64,000 nucleotides of DNA from an uncultured Pelagibacteraceae bacterium (lineage in GTDB: Bacteria; Pseudomonadota; Alphaproteobacteria; Pelagibacterales; Pelagibacteraceae), in contig CACHPE010000003.1 of assembly GCA_902581605.1 (NCBI GenBank), positions 46,978 through 110,977 of the forward strand. Direction: 5' to 3'. The notes beneath the pieces were generated by a model. The model had not been told where the DNA came from. It saw nothing but the letters and a program-made list of their open reading frames with translations, and did not search any database. Shown here one piece after another: positions 43,289 to 51,799 of this stretch. The position numbers were made by a program, and so were the translations under genes. Each line of letters begins with the position of its first letter. The stretch's first letter is position 1.

Positions 43289-44614
43289 TTAACAGTCTAA
43301 AGTATTTTGCCTTTCCCATTGAGTTACAGGTTTGGACTTATCGAAGTTTTCTTTATTATCAAATTCATTAATTTCAGATTTTCTAAGTTTTATATAACTA
43401 TCGATTGTTTCTTTTCCAAAAGCGTCATTCATTTCCTTATTATTTCTTAATAGTTCAAGTGATTCTTTAAGTTCATTTGGTAATTTTGGTAAGTCAGGGT
43501 ACTTCTTGTAATCTGTGTACATGTTACAATTTAAAGGTTCGCCTGGGTTGATTTTATGTTTTAATCCATTCAACCCTGCTGCTAGCACACTTGCTTGTAA
43601 TAAATATGGATTTACAGATCCATCCATCAACCTCAATTCAAACCTGCCAGGATCTGGAATTCTTATCATATGAGTTCTGTTATTTCCTGTATAAGATATA
43701 CTACTTGGCGACCAAGATGCTCCAGATTTGGTTGGGGGTGCGTTGATTCTCCGATAGCTATTAATTGTTGGGTTAAAAAAAGCAGATAATGAAGAAGCGT
43801 TTTTAATTACCCCTCCTAAAAAATTATAAGCCATTTTACTTAATCCAAGTTTATCTGATTTGTCTAAAAATTTATTTTTTTTCCCATCCCAAACTGAAAT
43901 ATGGGCATGACAGCCATTACCTGTCAGATTTTCAAATGGTTTAGGCATAAAGGTTGCTCTTAAACCATGTTTTTCAGCTATAGTTTTTACCATATATTTA
44001 AAAAAAGTATGTCTATCTGCTGTTTTTAGACAATCATCATAGTCCCAATTCATCTCAAATTGACCATTAGCGTCCTCATGATCATTCTGATAAGGACCCC
44101 ATCCCATCTCAATCATGCAATCACAAATCTCTTTAATTAAATCATATCGTCTCATTAACGCAGATTGGTCGTAACAAGGTTTAGATTGAGTGTCTCTCGG
44201 ATCTGCGATTGAGTCTCCATCTGGTGAGATTAAAAAATATTCACACTCGACACCTGATTTCATTGTTAAATTTTGTTTTTTTAATTTCTTTATTTGTTTT
44301 TTTAACATCACTCTTGGGGAAGCTTCTACAGGTTTACCGTCCATCCATAAATCAGATGCAAGCCATCCTACTTCTTTATTCCAAGGTAATTGAATTAAAC
44401 TTTCTGGGTCAGGAATACCAAACATATCACTATCTGCGGGAGACATATCTAGCCATGCCGCAAAACCAGCAAATCCTGCTCCAGCAGTTTGCATTTCTTT
44501 AATAGCATGAACAGGAACAAGTTTTGATCTTAGTACGCCAAAAAGATCAACAAAACTTATTAAGAAGTATTTTATTTTTTTTTGTTTTGCTATTTTAAAT
44601 AAGTTTTTAGCCAT
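43289..44614 (-). CDS. GlnT-like glutamine synthetase family ligase
   Basis: A 441-residue glutamine-synthetase-fold ligase. Landmarks are LISFVDLFGVLRSKLVP, ECEYFLISPDG, NDHEDANGQFEMNWDYDD (metal ligands), GNGCHAHISVW and GASWSPSSISYTGNNRTHMIRIP (ATP/glutamate region), then RFELRLMDGSVNPYLLQAS. It resembles the GlnT/GmaS group more than the canonical dodecameric GlnA. A second such ligase at 50261-51730 looks like GmaS. I choose ATG 44614; the frame extends to a GTG at 44629. One base separates it from the DpaL-like gene, and the ammonium transporter gene lies upstream on the same strand. A gamma-glutamyl-amide or glutamine-forming role in ammonium assimilation is likely. Confidence 0.82.
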   Translation of the reverse strand: MAKNLFKIAKQKKIKYFLISFVDLFGVLRSKLVPVHAIKEMQTAGAGFAGFAAWLDMSPADSDMFGIPDPESLIQLPWNKEVGWLASDLWMDGKPVEASPRVMLKKQIKKLKKQNLTMKSGVECEYFLISPDGDSIADPRDTQSKPCYDQSALMRRYDLIKEICDCMIEMGWGPYQNDHEDANGQFEMNWDYDDCLKTADRHTFFKYMVKTIAEKHGLRATFMPKPFENLTGNGCHAHISVWDGKKNKFLDKSDKLGLSKMAYNFLGGVIKNASSLSAFFNPTINSYRRINAPPTKSGASWSPSSISYTGNNRTHMIRIPDPGRFELRLMDGSVNPYLLQASVLAAGLNGLKHKINPGEPLNCNMYTDYKKYPDLPKLPNELKESLELLRNNKEMNDAFGKETIDSYIKLRKSEINEFDNKENFDKSKPVTQWERQNTLDC

Positions 44615-44631
44615 TACTAAGGCTACCACAA

Positions 44632-44784
44632 TTATTTGAAAAATGAAAAGATAGTTTCTTTATAATAAATAAAATTAACTAAAATTATCAGGATAATTGC
44701 AAGAATTACTCCATACTTTGCTTTTGGAAAAGCAACACCTCTCATTTTACTCGGTCTTAGTTGTTCGTTTTTGTCTTCACTCAT
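44632..44784 (-). CDS. Small membrane protein, 50 residues
   Basis: A short frame ATG 44784 to TAA 44632-44634 fills the gap between the terminator and the GlnT-like gene. It encodes a charged N-terminus (MSEDKNEQLRPSKMRG) and one hydrophobic helix (YGVILAIILIILVNFIYY, about 24-41), ending FSFFK. There is no recognised family. The placement fits a real gene: it lies between a terminator and the next start, with a hydrophilic-then-helix layout. It could be a small regulator or an accessory subunit near the ammonium transporter. The role is unknown. Confidence 0.55.
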   Translation of the reverse strand: MSEDKNEQLRPSKMRGVAFPKAKYGVILAIILIILVNFIYYKETIFSFFK

Positions 44785-44794
44785 TTAAATCATT

Positions 44795-44824
44795 AAAAAA
44801 GGGCGCTACAATTTTGTAGCGCCC
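44795..44824 (-). terminator. Rho-independent terminator downstream of the amt operon
   Basis: A perfect 11-base inverted repeat GGGCGCTACAA (44801-44811) and TTGTAGCGCCC (44814-44824) is flanked by AAAAAA at 44795-44800, which reads as a T run on the minus strand. It terminates the transcript of the ammonium transporter and the 76-residue protein before the small ORF at 44784. The two-base loop implies the inner pairs open in RNA. Confidence 0.88.
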
Positions 44825-44834
44825 AAATTTTATT

Positions 44835-45065
44835 TTACCATTCAGTAATATTACTTTTATGGTCGTTAGCACCGTGTCTTTTTCTGGATAATGCGTTCAG
44901 CTCATCACTTTCAGATTTGCTTGTAATTACAGTCCATCCTATCCACACAGCAATTAACAAAAGAACTAGTATAAATTCACTAGATCCAGCTCCAGGATAA
45001 ACCGATCCGCCAACTTCTTCGGCTGGTTTATTAAGATGATCTATCCAGTTTGATACTGTTGCCAT
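44835..45065 (-). CDS. Small single-pass membrane protein next to ammonium transporter
   Basis: A 76-residue protein directly after amt (11-base gap) with a terminator immediately behind it, so it is co-transcribed with amt. It has one transmembrane helix (SSEFILVLLLIAVWIGWTVIT, about 28-48), an N-terminal segment of mixed charge with GGSVYPGAG, and a basic C-terminus rich in Arg, Lys and His. No family is recognised. The tight linkage suggests a partner or modulator of the ammonium channel, in place of the GlnK usually seen beside amtB, which is absent here. Confidence 0.75.
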   Translation of the reverse strand: MATVSNWIDHLNKPAEEVGGSVYPGAGSSEFILVLLLIAVWIGWTVITSKSESDELNALSRKRHGANDHKSNITEW

Positions 45066-45076
45066 ATTTTTCTCCT

Positions 45077-46477
45077 TTACCTAGTTGCTGATGAAACTGC
45101 TTTTTCGTCATCTTTAGCACTTTCCATCATTTCATAGTCTAGCCCAGCTATTTCAACTTCTCGTGGGATTCTTAATTTACCCATACCATTAAGAACCTTA
45201 GCGATAATATAGCCAGGTATTAATCCTAAAACAAAGAACATTATTATTGCTCCAATAAATTGTCCTAATGGATTAATTGTTGCATAAGTTGTTCCATCAA
45301 ACATAGCTCCAACACTGTAACCAGATGAAGGATAACCATTTAAGACGAATCCACATATTACAAGACCTACAAAACCAGCATAACCATGTACAGCTACTGC
45401 GCCAACTGCATCATCAATCTTGAACTTTCGTTCAACCCAGTAATGAAGTTTGTAAGCAATTACAACTCCAATCATACCAATAACTAATGCTTGAATTGGA
45501 TGATATAAGTCGTTTCCTGCAGATGCACATATAATGCCAGCTAGTCCACTTGAGTAAGTCCAGAAAGGATCACCTTTAGCAATAACATATCCAGCTAATA
45601 AACCTCCTGACAATGACATCAAAAAGTTCATTGTAATTCCACTTAAAGTAGTGGGTGTTAAATAGATATTAGTTGCTGTCCAGAATGATATGCCTTCCAT
45701 ACCATACTCAGGGCCAAGATCATATATTGGAACGTTACAAGCTGCATAAAATCCCCAAAATCCGGTGTAAATTAAGAACAATCCAATTGTTACTAACCAA
45801 GGATTTCGCGGACCAATGTTTCTTGGTTCACCACTTGATGAAAATTTTCCAATTCTTGGACCTAAAACCATAAGCACACCTAAAGCAAATCCACCAGCAA
45901 TAGCGTGAATTACACCTGATGCATATGCATCATGATAACCTAAGATTTTAAGCATCCAACCGTCAAAGTGCCATCCCCATGACGCATCTATTGACCAGAA
46001 AACAGATCCTATTGCAATTGCCAAAACTCCAAATGCAAATGTTGTTATTCTTTCAATAACTGCACCCGAAACTATAGAAGCAGCAGTCCATGAAAATAAA
46101 AGGAATGCTGCCCAGAACACACCCATTATATGGTCATTAAGATTGATTGCCATAAGAGCATTTGTAGGATTAGCAAGATCATTTCCTCCAAATCCTCCAC
46201 TTAGTACAAGCCCTGTACTTTCTGTCATTATTGATGGAGCTAATCCAGGTCCGGTTGGAAAAGCCCAATAAATCCACCAACCAAACAAAAACCAAGTTAC
46301 TGTTACCAACGGTATCAGCATTGTGTTTTTCATAAGAGTATGTTGATGGTGTTTGTATCTTGAAGCTCCGACCTCATACATACAGAAACCAACGTGAATT
46401 AAAAACATTAGTACCACTGTTGTCCAGTAGTAAAATTCTGTAAATATCGTGGTAAGAGCACCTAACTGATCAGTCAT
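45077..46477 (-). CDS. amt: Ammonium transporter (Amt family)
   Basis: A 466-residue channel protein with about 11-12 transmembrane helices. Landmarks are ASGVIHAIAGGFALGVLMVLGPR with the first pore histidine, the AVGAVAVHGYAGFVGLVICG region with the second pore histidine, and LAGIICASAGNDLYHPIQALVIGMIGVV. The N-terminal part has MLIPLVTVTWFLFGWWIYW. It moves ammonium or ammonia across the inner membrane. The start has a GGAGAGAG ribosome binding site. The gene is followed by the 76-residue protein and a terminator. No GlnK gene adjoins it, in contrast to most amtB loci. Confidence 0.92.
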   Translation of the reverse strand: MTDQLGALTTIFTEFYYWTTVVLMFLIHVGFCMYEVGASRYKHHQHTLMKNTMLIPLVTVTWFLFGWWIYWAFPTGPGLAPSIMTESTGLVLSGGFGGNDLANPTNALMAINLNDHIMGVFWAAFLLFSWTAASIVSGAVIERITTFAFGVLAIAIGSVFWSIDASWGWHFDGWMLKILGYHDAYASGVIHAIAGGFALGVLMVLGPRIGKFSSSGEPRNIGPRNPWLVTIGLFLIYTGFWGFYAACNVPIYDLGPEYGMEGISFWTATNIYLTPTTLSGITMNFLMSLSGGLLAGYVIAKGDPFWTYSSGLAGIICASAGNDLYHPIQALVIGMIGVVIAYKLHYWVERKFKIDDAVGAVAVHGYAGFVGLVICGFVLNGYPSSGYSVGAMFDGTTYATINPLGQFIGAIIMFFVLGLIPGYIIAKVLNGMGKLRIPREVEIAGLDYEMMESAKDDEKAVSSATR

Positions 46478-46604
46478 ATTCTCTCTCCATATTTGTTTAT
46501 TTAAACCCTATTAAATTTTATGAGTCGTTACAAATATAAAGAGATTGAAAAAATCTAGTTATGAACAACAGATTTACAAAAATAATCAACTATTGATTGT
46601 AATA

Positions 46605-47021
46605 TTAAAACTTCAAGTAAGCTTTTTTCAAATCAACAAGGGGATGTTTTGGAGACATTTGAAACTTAACTAAAAGCTCTCTTGCAATCATATCTCTATC
46701 TTGTTGATTGTTAGGTAACTTTATTGAACTTGGAATAGTAACCCATCCATTTGCATTTCTACAGAAAACTGCAGGTCTATCTTCTTCATAACCCATATGC
46801 ACATCTTCCAGCCAATTAAGATCATCCCATCCCATTGCCTCAATGTATTTTTTTAGAAAAGGAGTAATTTTGCTATAATCAGGCAAAAGATTAACATCGT
46901 ATCTGTAACCAATAGATTGACCAATCATTTTTTCTCTGGCCGTCTCTTTCTTTTTACCTAATTGACCCTTAACTTCTTTTGCTTTTGCTTTTGATACCTT
47001 TTTATTATTTTTCTTTGGCAT
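46605..47021 (-). CDS. Uncharacterised 138-residue protein after mgsC
   Basis: No family is recognised. The N-terminus is strongly basic (MPKKNNKKVSKAKAKEVKG, about 25 residues), followed by a folded-looking domain with DVNLLPDYSKITPFLKKYIEAMGWDDLNWLEDVHMGYEEDRP and VFCRNANGWVTIPSSIKLPNN, then a helical end (MIARELLVKFQMS). It starts 8 bases after the mgsC-like gene and ends the cluster before the ammonium-transporter promoter region. MgsC itself also begins with a Lys-rich MPKK leader, suggesting the two may share a partner or location. It could be an accessory subunit of N-methylglutamate synthase. Confidence 0.6.
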   Translation of the reverse strand: MPKKNNKKVSKAKAKEVKGQLGKKKETAREKMIGQSIGYRYDVNLLPDYSKITPFLKKYIEAMGWDDLNWLEDVHMGYEEDRPAVFCRNANGWVTIPSSIKLPNNQQDRDMIARELLVKFQMSPKHPLVDLKKAYLKF

Positions 47022-47029
47022 AGCTATTT

Positions 47030-48442
47030 CTATATTTTGTGATAATTATCAACACCAACAGTGTAGTTAGTTCCAGCCAGTGGAACTTTTGCTAATGCTG
47101 ATGCTTCCGATGTTAAAGCAGCTAAATCTTCTGGCTCTAAAGAGTGGATATTAGTTTTACCACAAGCTCTCGCTAATAGCTGAGCCTCTAGAGTCATTGA
47201 GTGAAGATAATTGTAAACTCTTAATGCTGCATCATCAGGGTTTAATCTTGCTCTTAATTTAGGATCTTGGGTAGCAACACCAACTGGGCAACGTCCTGTA
47301 TGGCAGTGATAACATTCACCTGCTTTTACTCCCATTTCTTTTTCAAAGTCAGCTTCTGGGATATCTTTGTTACAGTTTAAAGCAATCATTGAACCAGTAC
47401 CAATAGCGATTGCATCAGCTCCAAGAGCTAAAGCTTTAGCCATGTCAGCACCGTCTCTTACTCCACCAGCATAAATTAATGTTACTTTTCCAGTTTTACC
47501 AACATCATCGATTGCTCTTCTAGCTTCTCGAATTGCAGCAATACCTGGAATACCAGTGTTTGCAGCAGCGATATGTGGACCAGCTCCAGTGGAACCTTCC
47601 ATTCCATCTAAGTAAATAGAGTCAGGATCACATTTTGCGGCCATACGCACATCATCATAAACCTTAGATGCACCTAATTTTAATTGTATTGGCACTTTAT
47701 TTTTTGTTAATTGCCTAAGCTCTTCCACTTTTAAAGCTAAATCATCTGGACCTAACCAGTCAGGGTGTCTCGCTGGAGATCTTTGGTCAATACCAGATGG
47801 TAATGATCTCATCTCAGCAACTTGGTCAGTAACTTTTTGACCCATTAAATGTCCACCCATTCCAACTTTTTGACCTTGTCCAATAAATACCTCAATACCA
47901 TCCGCTAATTGTGCATGATGTGGGTTAAAACCATATCTTGATTGAATACATTGGTAGTACCATTTTTCAGAATATCTTCTTTCATCAGGAATCATTCCAC
48001 CCTCACCAGAACATGTAGCGCTACCTGCCATAGTTGCTCCTCTTGCTAAAGCAGTTTTTGCTTCATAAGATAGAGCACCAAAACTCATTCCCGTAATATA
48101 AACTGGAATATCTAACTCAATTGGATTTTCACATCTAGGACCAATTACAGTCTTTGTTTCACATTTTTCTCTGTAACCTTCGATTACAAATCTAGTTAGT
48201 GTTCCAGGTAAGAAAACTAAATCATCAAAAGTAGGAATTTTTTTCATTAATGCCATTCCACGCATTCTGTATCTTCCTAATTGAGCTTTTATATGAATGT
48301 CGTCTATTACTTCAGGAGTGAAGATAGCATTATGTCCTAGTAAACTTTTATTTCTTTTACCTTCTTCATGTGCATGAACGTCAGCTTTTCCACCAACACC
48401 TTTTCCATTTTTTTTAACTTTTTTAGATTTTTTTTTAGGCAT
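47030..48442 (-). CDS. mgsC: N-methylglutamate synthase subunit, FMN-binding glutamate-synthase domain
   Basis: A 470-residue protein with the glutamate-synthase FMN/iron-sulfur core. Landmarks are SFGALSYEAKTALARGATMAGSATCSGEGGMIPDER, QLADGIEVFIGQGQKVGMGGHLMG, IQLKLGASK, IYLDGMEGSTGAGP, IYAGGVRDGADMAKALALGADAIAIGT and the 3Fe-4S cysteines in GECYHCHTGRCPVG. A basic N-terminal tail of about 30 residues (MPKKKSKKVKKNGKG) precedes it. With the GXGXG and amidotransferase proteins encoded next it forms a split GltB-like enzyme. Beside GmaS this fits MgsC, which makes N-methylglutamate from gamma-glutamylmethylamide and 2-oxoglutarate. The paralogous GlxD is the alternative. Confidence 0.87.
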   Translation of the reverse strand: MPKKKSKKVKKNGKGVGGKADVHAHEEGKRNKSLLGHNAIFTPEVIDDIHIKAQLGRYRMRGMALMKKIPTFDDLVFLPGTLTRFVIEGYREKCETKTVIGPRCENPIELDIPVYITGMSFGALSYEAKTALARGATMAGSATCSGEGGMIPDERRYSEKWYYQCIQSRYGFNPHHAQLADGIEVFIGQGQKVGMGGHLMGQKVTDQVAEMRSLPSGIDQRSPARHPDWLGPDDLALKVEELRQLTKNKVPIQLKLGASKVYDDVRMAAKCDPDSIYLDGMEGSTGAGPHIAAANTGIPGIAAIREARRAIDDVGKTGKVTLIYAGGVRDGADMAKALALGADAIAIGTGSMIALNCNKDIPEADFEKEMGVKAGECYHCHTGRCPVGVATQDPKLRARLNPDDAALRVYNYLHSMTLEAQLLARACGKTNIHSLEPEDLAALTSEASALAKVPLAGTNYTVGVDNYHKI

Positions 48443-49296
48443 TATATTGCTCCCTTCTTCTCTGTAGGTTCCAAATTATCATAATTCCAAAGTTTTTTAC
48501 CTGCTACAATTTTTTTCATTTTACTTACATCAAAATTTTCACCAATCTCAGCAACCTTTAATTTTCGTTTCAGCCAATCTTGATCACTTGATGTTAATTC
48601 TGAATCTACAGCATCACTACCATATGAACCAATTTCTCCACCTACGAAAATTGTCCCATCATACATAGAGTCACCCAAGTTAATTCCAACGTCCCCAAGT
48701 ATAATTATTCTTCCTCTTTGCATCATAAAACCTGTAAATGCACCCGCATCTCCACCAATTATGATAGTTCCACCTTTCATGTCAATTCCGGTTCTGGCAC
48801 CAACACTGCCTTTACAAATTAAATCTCCACCTCTAATTGCCGCACCAAAACATGATCCAGCATTTTTTTCAATTACCACTTTACCAGCCATTAAGTTTTC
48901 TGCACATGACCATCCAACTCTTCCGTTAATTCTGACTATTGGACCATCACAAGAACCCATTCCAAAGTATCCTAAACTACCTTCAAAAATTAAATTCAGT
49001 TTATTTAAAATACCAACTCCAAGACTGTGTTTACCTTGTGGGTTTTTAATAACTATGGTTCCATAACCTTGGCTCATTAAGTTATCAATTTCTTTATTAG
49101 CTTCAGGAGCTGTCATGTCTTTAACATCAAGCTCAGTTCTTTTATTGAAATCTACATCATACGTACCAAAGTAATAAAAGTTTTCTGCTTCATCTGGATT
49201 AAAGAATTTTTGTTGAGTTCTTCCTGTTAATACCTCAGTGTGCATACCCATCGATTGGGCTTTTGATTTTTTCGACACAGTTTTTAGATTTGCCAT
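48442..49296 (-). CDS. mgsB: N-methylglutamate synthase subunit, GXGXG domain
   Basis: A 284-residue protein built on the GXGXG beta-helix of glutamate synthase. Successive turns are visible: GRVGWSCAENLMAGKVVIEKNAGSCFGAAIRGGDLICKGSVG, ARTGIDMKGGTIIIGGDAGAFTGFMMQRGRIIILGDVG, INLGDSMYDGTIFVGGEIGSYGSDA. The start lies inside the 3' end of the amidotransferase gene (13-base overlap) and its own stop overlaps mgsC by one base, so the three subunits are translated together. It has no catalytic site; it ties the amidotransferase domain to the FMN domain. The alternative name is GlxC. Confidence 0.85.
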   Translation of the reverse strand: MANLKTVSKKSKAQSMGMHTEVLTGRTQQKFFNPDEAENFYYFGTYDVDFNKRTELDVKDMTAPEANKEIDNLMSQGYGTIVIKNPQGKHSLGVGILNKLNLIFEGSLGYFGMGSCDGPIVRINGRVGWSCAENLMAGKVVIEKNAGSCFGAAIRGGDLICKGSVGARTGIDMKGGTIIIGGDAGAFTGFMMQRGRIIILGDVGINLGDSMYDGTIFVGGEIGSYGSDAVDSELTSSDQDWLKRKLKVAEIGENFDVSKMKKIVAGKKLWNYDNLEPTEKKGAI

Positions 49297-50228
49297 ACTT
49301 TCACCTCCCCATCAAATGGATCATATGTATCAATTTCTTGAGGTAACACAGACCTGATTGCAATTTCCTCTGATCCCATTGCTACTAAATCATCAGATTC
49401 ATACAAAACCAAAGGTTTTGCAGCCATTGTATCTTTAGCCATACCTAATGAGTCTTTAGTTGCAACAAAGTATGTGAAAACCCCATCAAGACCAGTTAAT
49501 GACTCTTTCATTCCTTCTTCTAAAGTTGCTCCATGTCTCATTTTTTCTGCAATATAAACTGCAATTAATTCTGAGTCACATTCAGACATAAATCTCATTC
49601 CCTTGTTTTCTAAAACTCTTCTGTTATTCCAATAATTAGTTAATTGTCCATTATGAACTACAGATACATCACTAAATGGATAGCCCCAGAAAGGGTGAGC
49701 AGACTTAATATCCACACCTGATTCAGTTGCCATTCTAGCATGACCGATTGCATGTGTTCCAACTACTTTATCTAAACTATATCTGTCACATACCATTTTA
49801 GCATTTCCAAGATCTTTAATTACTTCTAAAGATTTTCCCATAGATAGAATTTCTACACCTGGAATACTTTCAATTCTTTGTGAAAAGTCTAACAAATCTT
49901 TTGTATCATAATCAATCTCATATCTTAGTGAGTAAGGAAGAGTTCTCTCTTCTTTAACCACTTTAGCTCCCATCTCAGCTAGAGTTTGGTCTACAATTTT
50001 TTTTCTTTCATCGTATACAGACACATCTTCCATAACTGATGAACTTCCTTCTCCTACGTTTTCTCCAACTTTAAAACGCATAATGAAGTTTTTTCCATCT
50101 GTATCTCCATATAATGCGTATCCTGTAGAATCTTCTCCTCTATGTTTTAATGCTTGGAGCATTCCTTGTAGTTCGCTTCCAACATTTGAAGATTTCCCTC
50201 TATGAATTAAACCTGCTATTCCACACAT
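49284..50228 (-). CDS. mgsA: N-methylglutamate synthase subunit, class II glutamine amidotransferase
   Basis: A 314-residue Ntn-type amidotransferase. The sequence begins MCGIAGLIHRGKSSNVG, so Cys2 is the N-terminal nucleophile after Met removal. Further landmarks are GTHAIGHARMATESGVDIKSAHPFWGYPFSDVSVVHNGQLTNYWNNRRVLE and SECDSELIAVYIAEKM, as in class II GATases. It is shorter than PurF/GlmS enzymes and lacks a second domain, matching MgsA/GlxB. In MgsABC it would take the methylamine group from gamma-glutamylmethylamide. It is 32 bases from the GmaS gene on the same strand. Confidence 0.86.
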   Translation of the reverse strand: MCGIAGLIHRGKSSNVGSELQGMLQALKHRGEDSTGYALYGDTDGKNFIMRFKVGENVGEGSSSVMEDVSVYDERKKIVDQTLAEMGAKVVKEERTLPYSLRYEIDYDTKDLLDFSQRIESIPGVEILSMGKSLEVIKDLGNAKMVCDRYSLDKVVGTHAIGHARMATESGVDIKSAHPFWGYPFSDVSVVHNGQLTNYWNNRRVLENKGMRFMSECDSELIAVYIAEKMRHGATLEEGMKESLTGLDGVFTYFVATKDSLGMAKDTMAAKPLVLYESDDLVAMGSEEIAIRSVLPQEIDTYDPFDGEVKVWQI

Positions 50229-50260
50229 ATATTTATACCCTTTCTATCTATTTCTGTGAC

Positions 50261-51730
50261 CTACGGTAGACAATCAAGATAAGTATCCAGATCCCATTGT
50301 GTAGTTGCACCAAGAAATCTTTCCCACTCATCGTTTTTATACCAATGGAAAACTTTATACATTTCATCTGGCATTGCAGATTTGATGACTTCATCCTCTG
50401 CCAATCTATCTAAAGCTTCACCTAAACTTAATGGAAGTTTTTTAACATCTTTACCAGCTTTTTGAGCTTCATAAATATTTCTAGACTCAGGAGCTGCTGG
50501 TTTCATCTTCTTACTTATACCTTCATCGCAAGCTTTTAATAAAGCAGCACCTAGTAGATAAGGATTATGCATCGAGTCTACTGATCTATATTCAAATCTT
50601 CCCGGAGCAGAAACTCTTAAACCACAAGTTCTATTTTGATATCCCCAGTCAGCGTAAACAGGAGCCCAAAAACCTTGATCCCATAATCTTCTGTAAGAAT
50701 TTACGGTTGAAGATCCAAGAGCAGTTAATGCTGGCAAGTGCTTCATGATACCTGCAATTGATTGTAAACCAATTTTACCTGGTAATTGCATATCTTTTGT
50801 ATCTGGCATGAAAGTATTAGTTCCACCTTCAACATAACTAAATACTTCTTCAACACCCGGAAGTGTTTTGTTTCCAAGTTTGTTTAGTTTAATTTTTCCA
50901 CCTTTCCATAAAGACATATTTGTATGACAACCACTTGCAGAAACACCCATAAATGGCTTCGTCATAAAGCAAGCTATTAAATTATGTTCTCTTGCAACTT
51001 GAGCGCAAATTTGTCTGTAGGTTGATAATCTATCTGCGTTCCTTAAAACGTTATCATAGGTCCAATTTAATTCTAATTGACCTGGCGCATCTTCATGGTC
51101 TCCTTGTATCATATCAAGACCCATTGCTTTAGCGTACTCAATAACCTTCATAAATACTGGTCTCAATGACTCAAACTGATCTATGTGATAACAGAATGGT
51201 TTAGAAAAACCTTTACCTGTAGGAGATCCATCCTCATTTTTTGTTAACCACATCATTTCAGGCTCAGTACCAACTCTTAATTCTAGACCATGTTTTTTCT
51301 TAAATTCATCCATAAAAATTCTTAGATTTCCTCTGCAGTCTGAAGTTAAATGACCACCTGGATTTTTCCTTTCTTCTCTGTTTCTAAAACAAGTTACAAA
51401 TACTCTTCCAACTCTTTTATCCCATGGTAATTGAACAAAAGTTTCAGGATCAGGTATTCCAACAAGCTCCATAGCTTCTGGACCATAGCCAATGTAATTG
51501 TTGTGACGATCTAAAAATAAGTTTGCAGTTGCTCCGTAAACTAATTGAAATCCTTTTTCTGCAGTTCTTTCCCAATGATCTGCAGGTATACCTTTACCAA
51601 CAACTCTACCTGTTACAGAAATGAATTGATAATAAATATATGTGATGCCAAGTTCATTAATTTTTTCTCTGACTTTTTTAACTAATTTTGCTCTACCTGG
51701 CTGATTAACATGTTTCTCTAGATCTGTCAT
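50261..51730 (-). CDS. gmaS: Gamma-glutamylmethylamide synthetase (GmaS)
   Basis: A 489-residue glutamine-synthetase-fold ligase joining methylamine to glutamate with ATP. Landmarks are TYIYYQFISVTGRVVGKGIPADHW, VGTEPEMMWL, IQGDHEDAPGQLELNWTYDN (metal site), SASGCHTNMSLW, YGYQNRTC-like WGYQNRTCGLRVS and RFEYRSVDSMHNPYL. I start at ATG 51730 with GAGGGG about seven bases upstream; a GTG two codons earlier also lies in frame. Its placement directly before mgsABC is the classic GMA/NMG arrangement and separates it from the plain GlnT-like ligase at 43289. The tight operon implies co-expression in methylamine use. Confidence 0.88.
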   Translation of the reverse strand: MTDLEKHVNQPGRAKLVKKVREKINELGITYIYYQFISVTGRVVGKGIPADHWERTAEKGFQLVYGATANLFLDRHNNYIGYGPEAMELVGIPDPETFVQLPWDKRVGRVFVTCFRNREERKNPGGHLTSDCRGNLRIFMDEFKKKHGLELRVGTEPEMMWLTKNEDGSPTGKGFSKPFCYHIDQFESLRPVFMKVIEYAKAMGLDMIQGDHEDAPGQLELNWTYDNVLRNADRLSTYRQICAQVAREHNLIACFMTKPFMGVSASGCHTNMSLWKGGKIKLNKLGNKTLPGVEEVFSYVEGGTNTFMPDTKDMQLPGKIGLQSIAGIMKHLPALTALGSSTVNSYRRLWDQGFWAPVYADWGYQNRTCGLRVSAPGRFEYRSVDSMHNPYLLGAALLKACDEGISKKMKPAAPESRNIYEAQKAGKDVKKLPLSLGEALDRLAEDEVIKSAMPDEMYKVFHWYKNDEWERFLGATTQWDLDTYLDCLP

Positions 51731-51799
51731 TTTCACCCCTCAATGAATTTAATTTATTCAAACGTAGCTGAAAAATTTATTTGTGTCTAGGCTTAGAGT

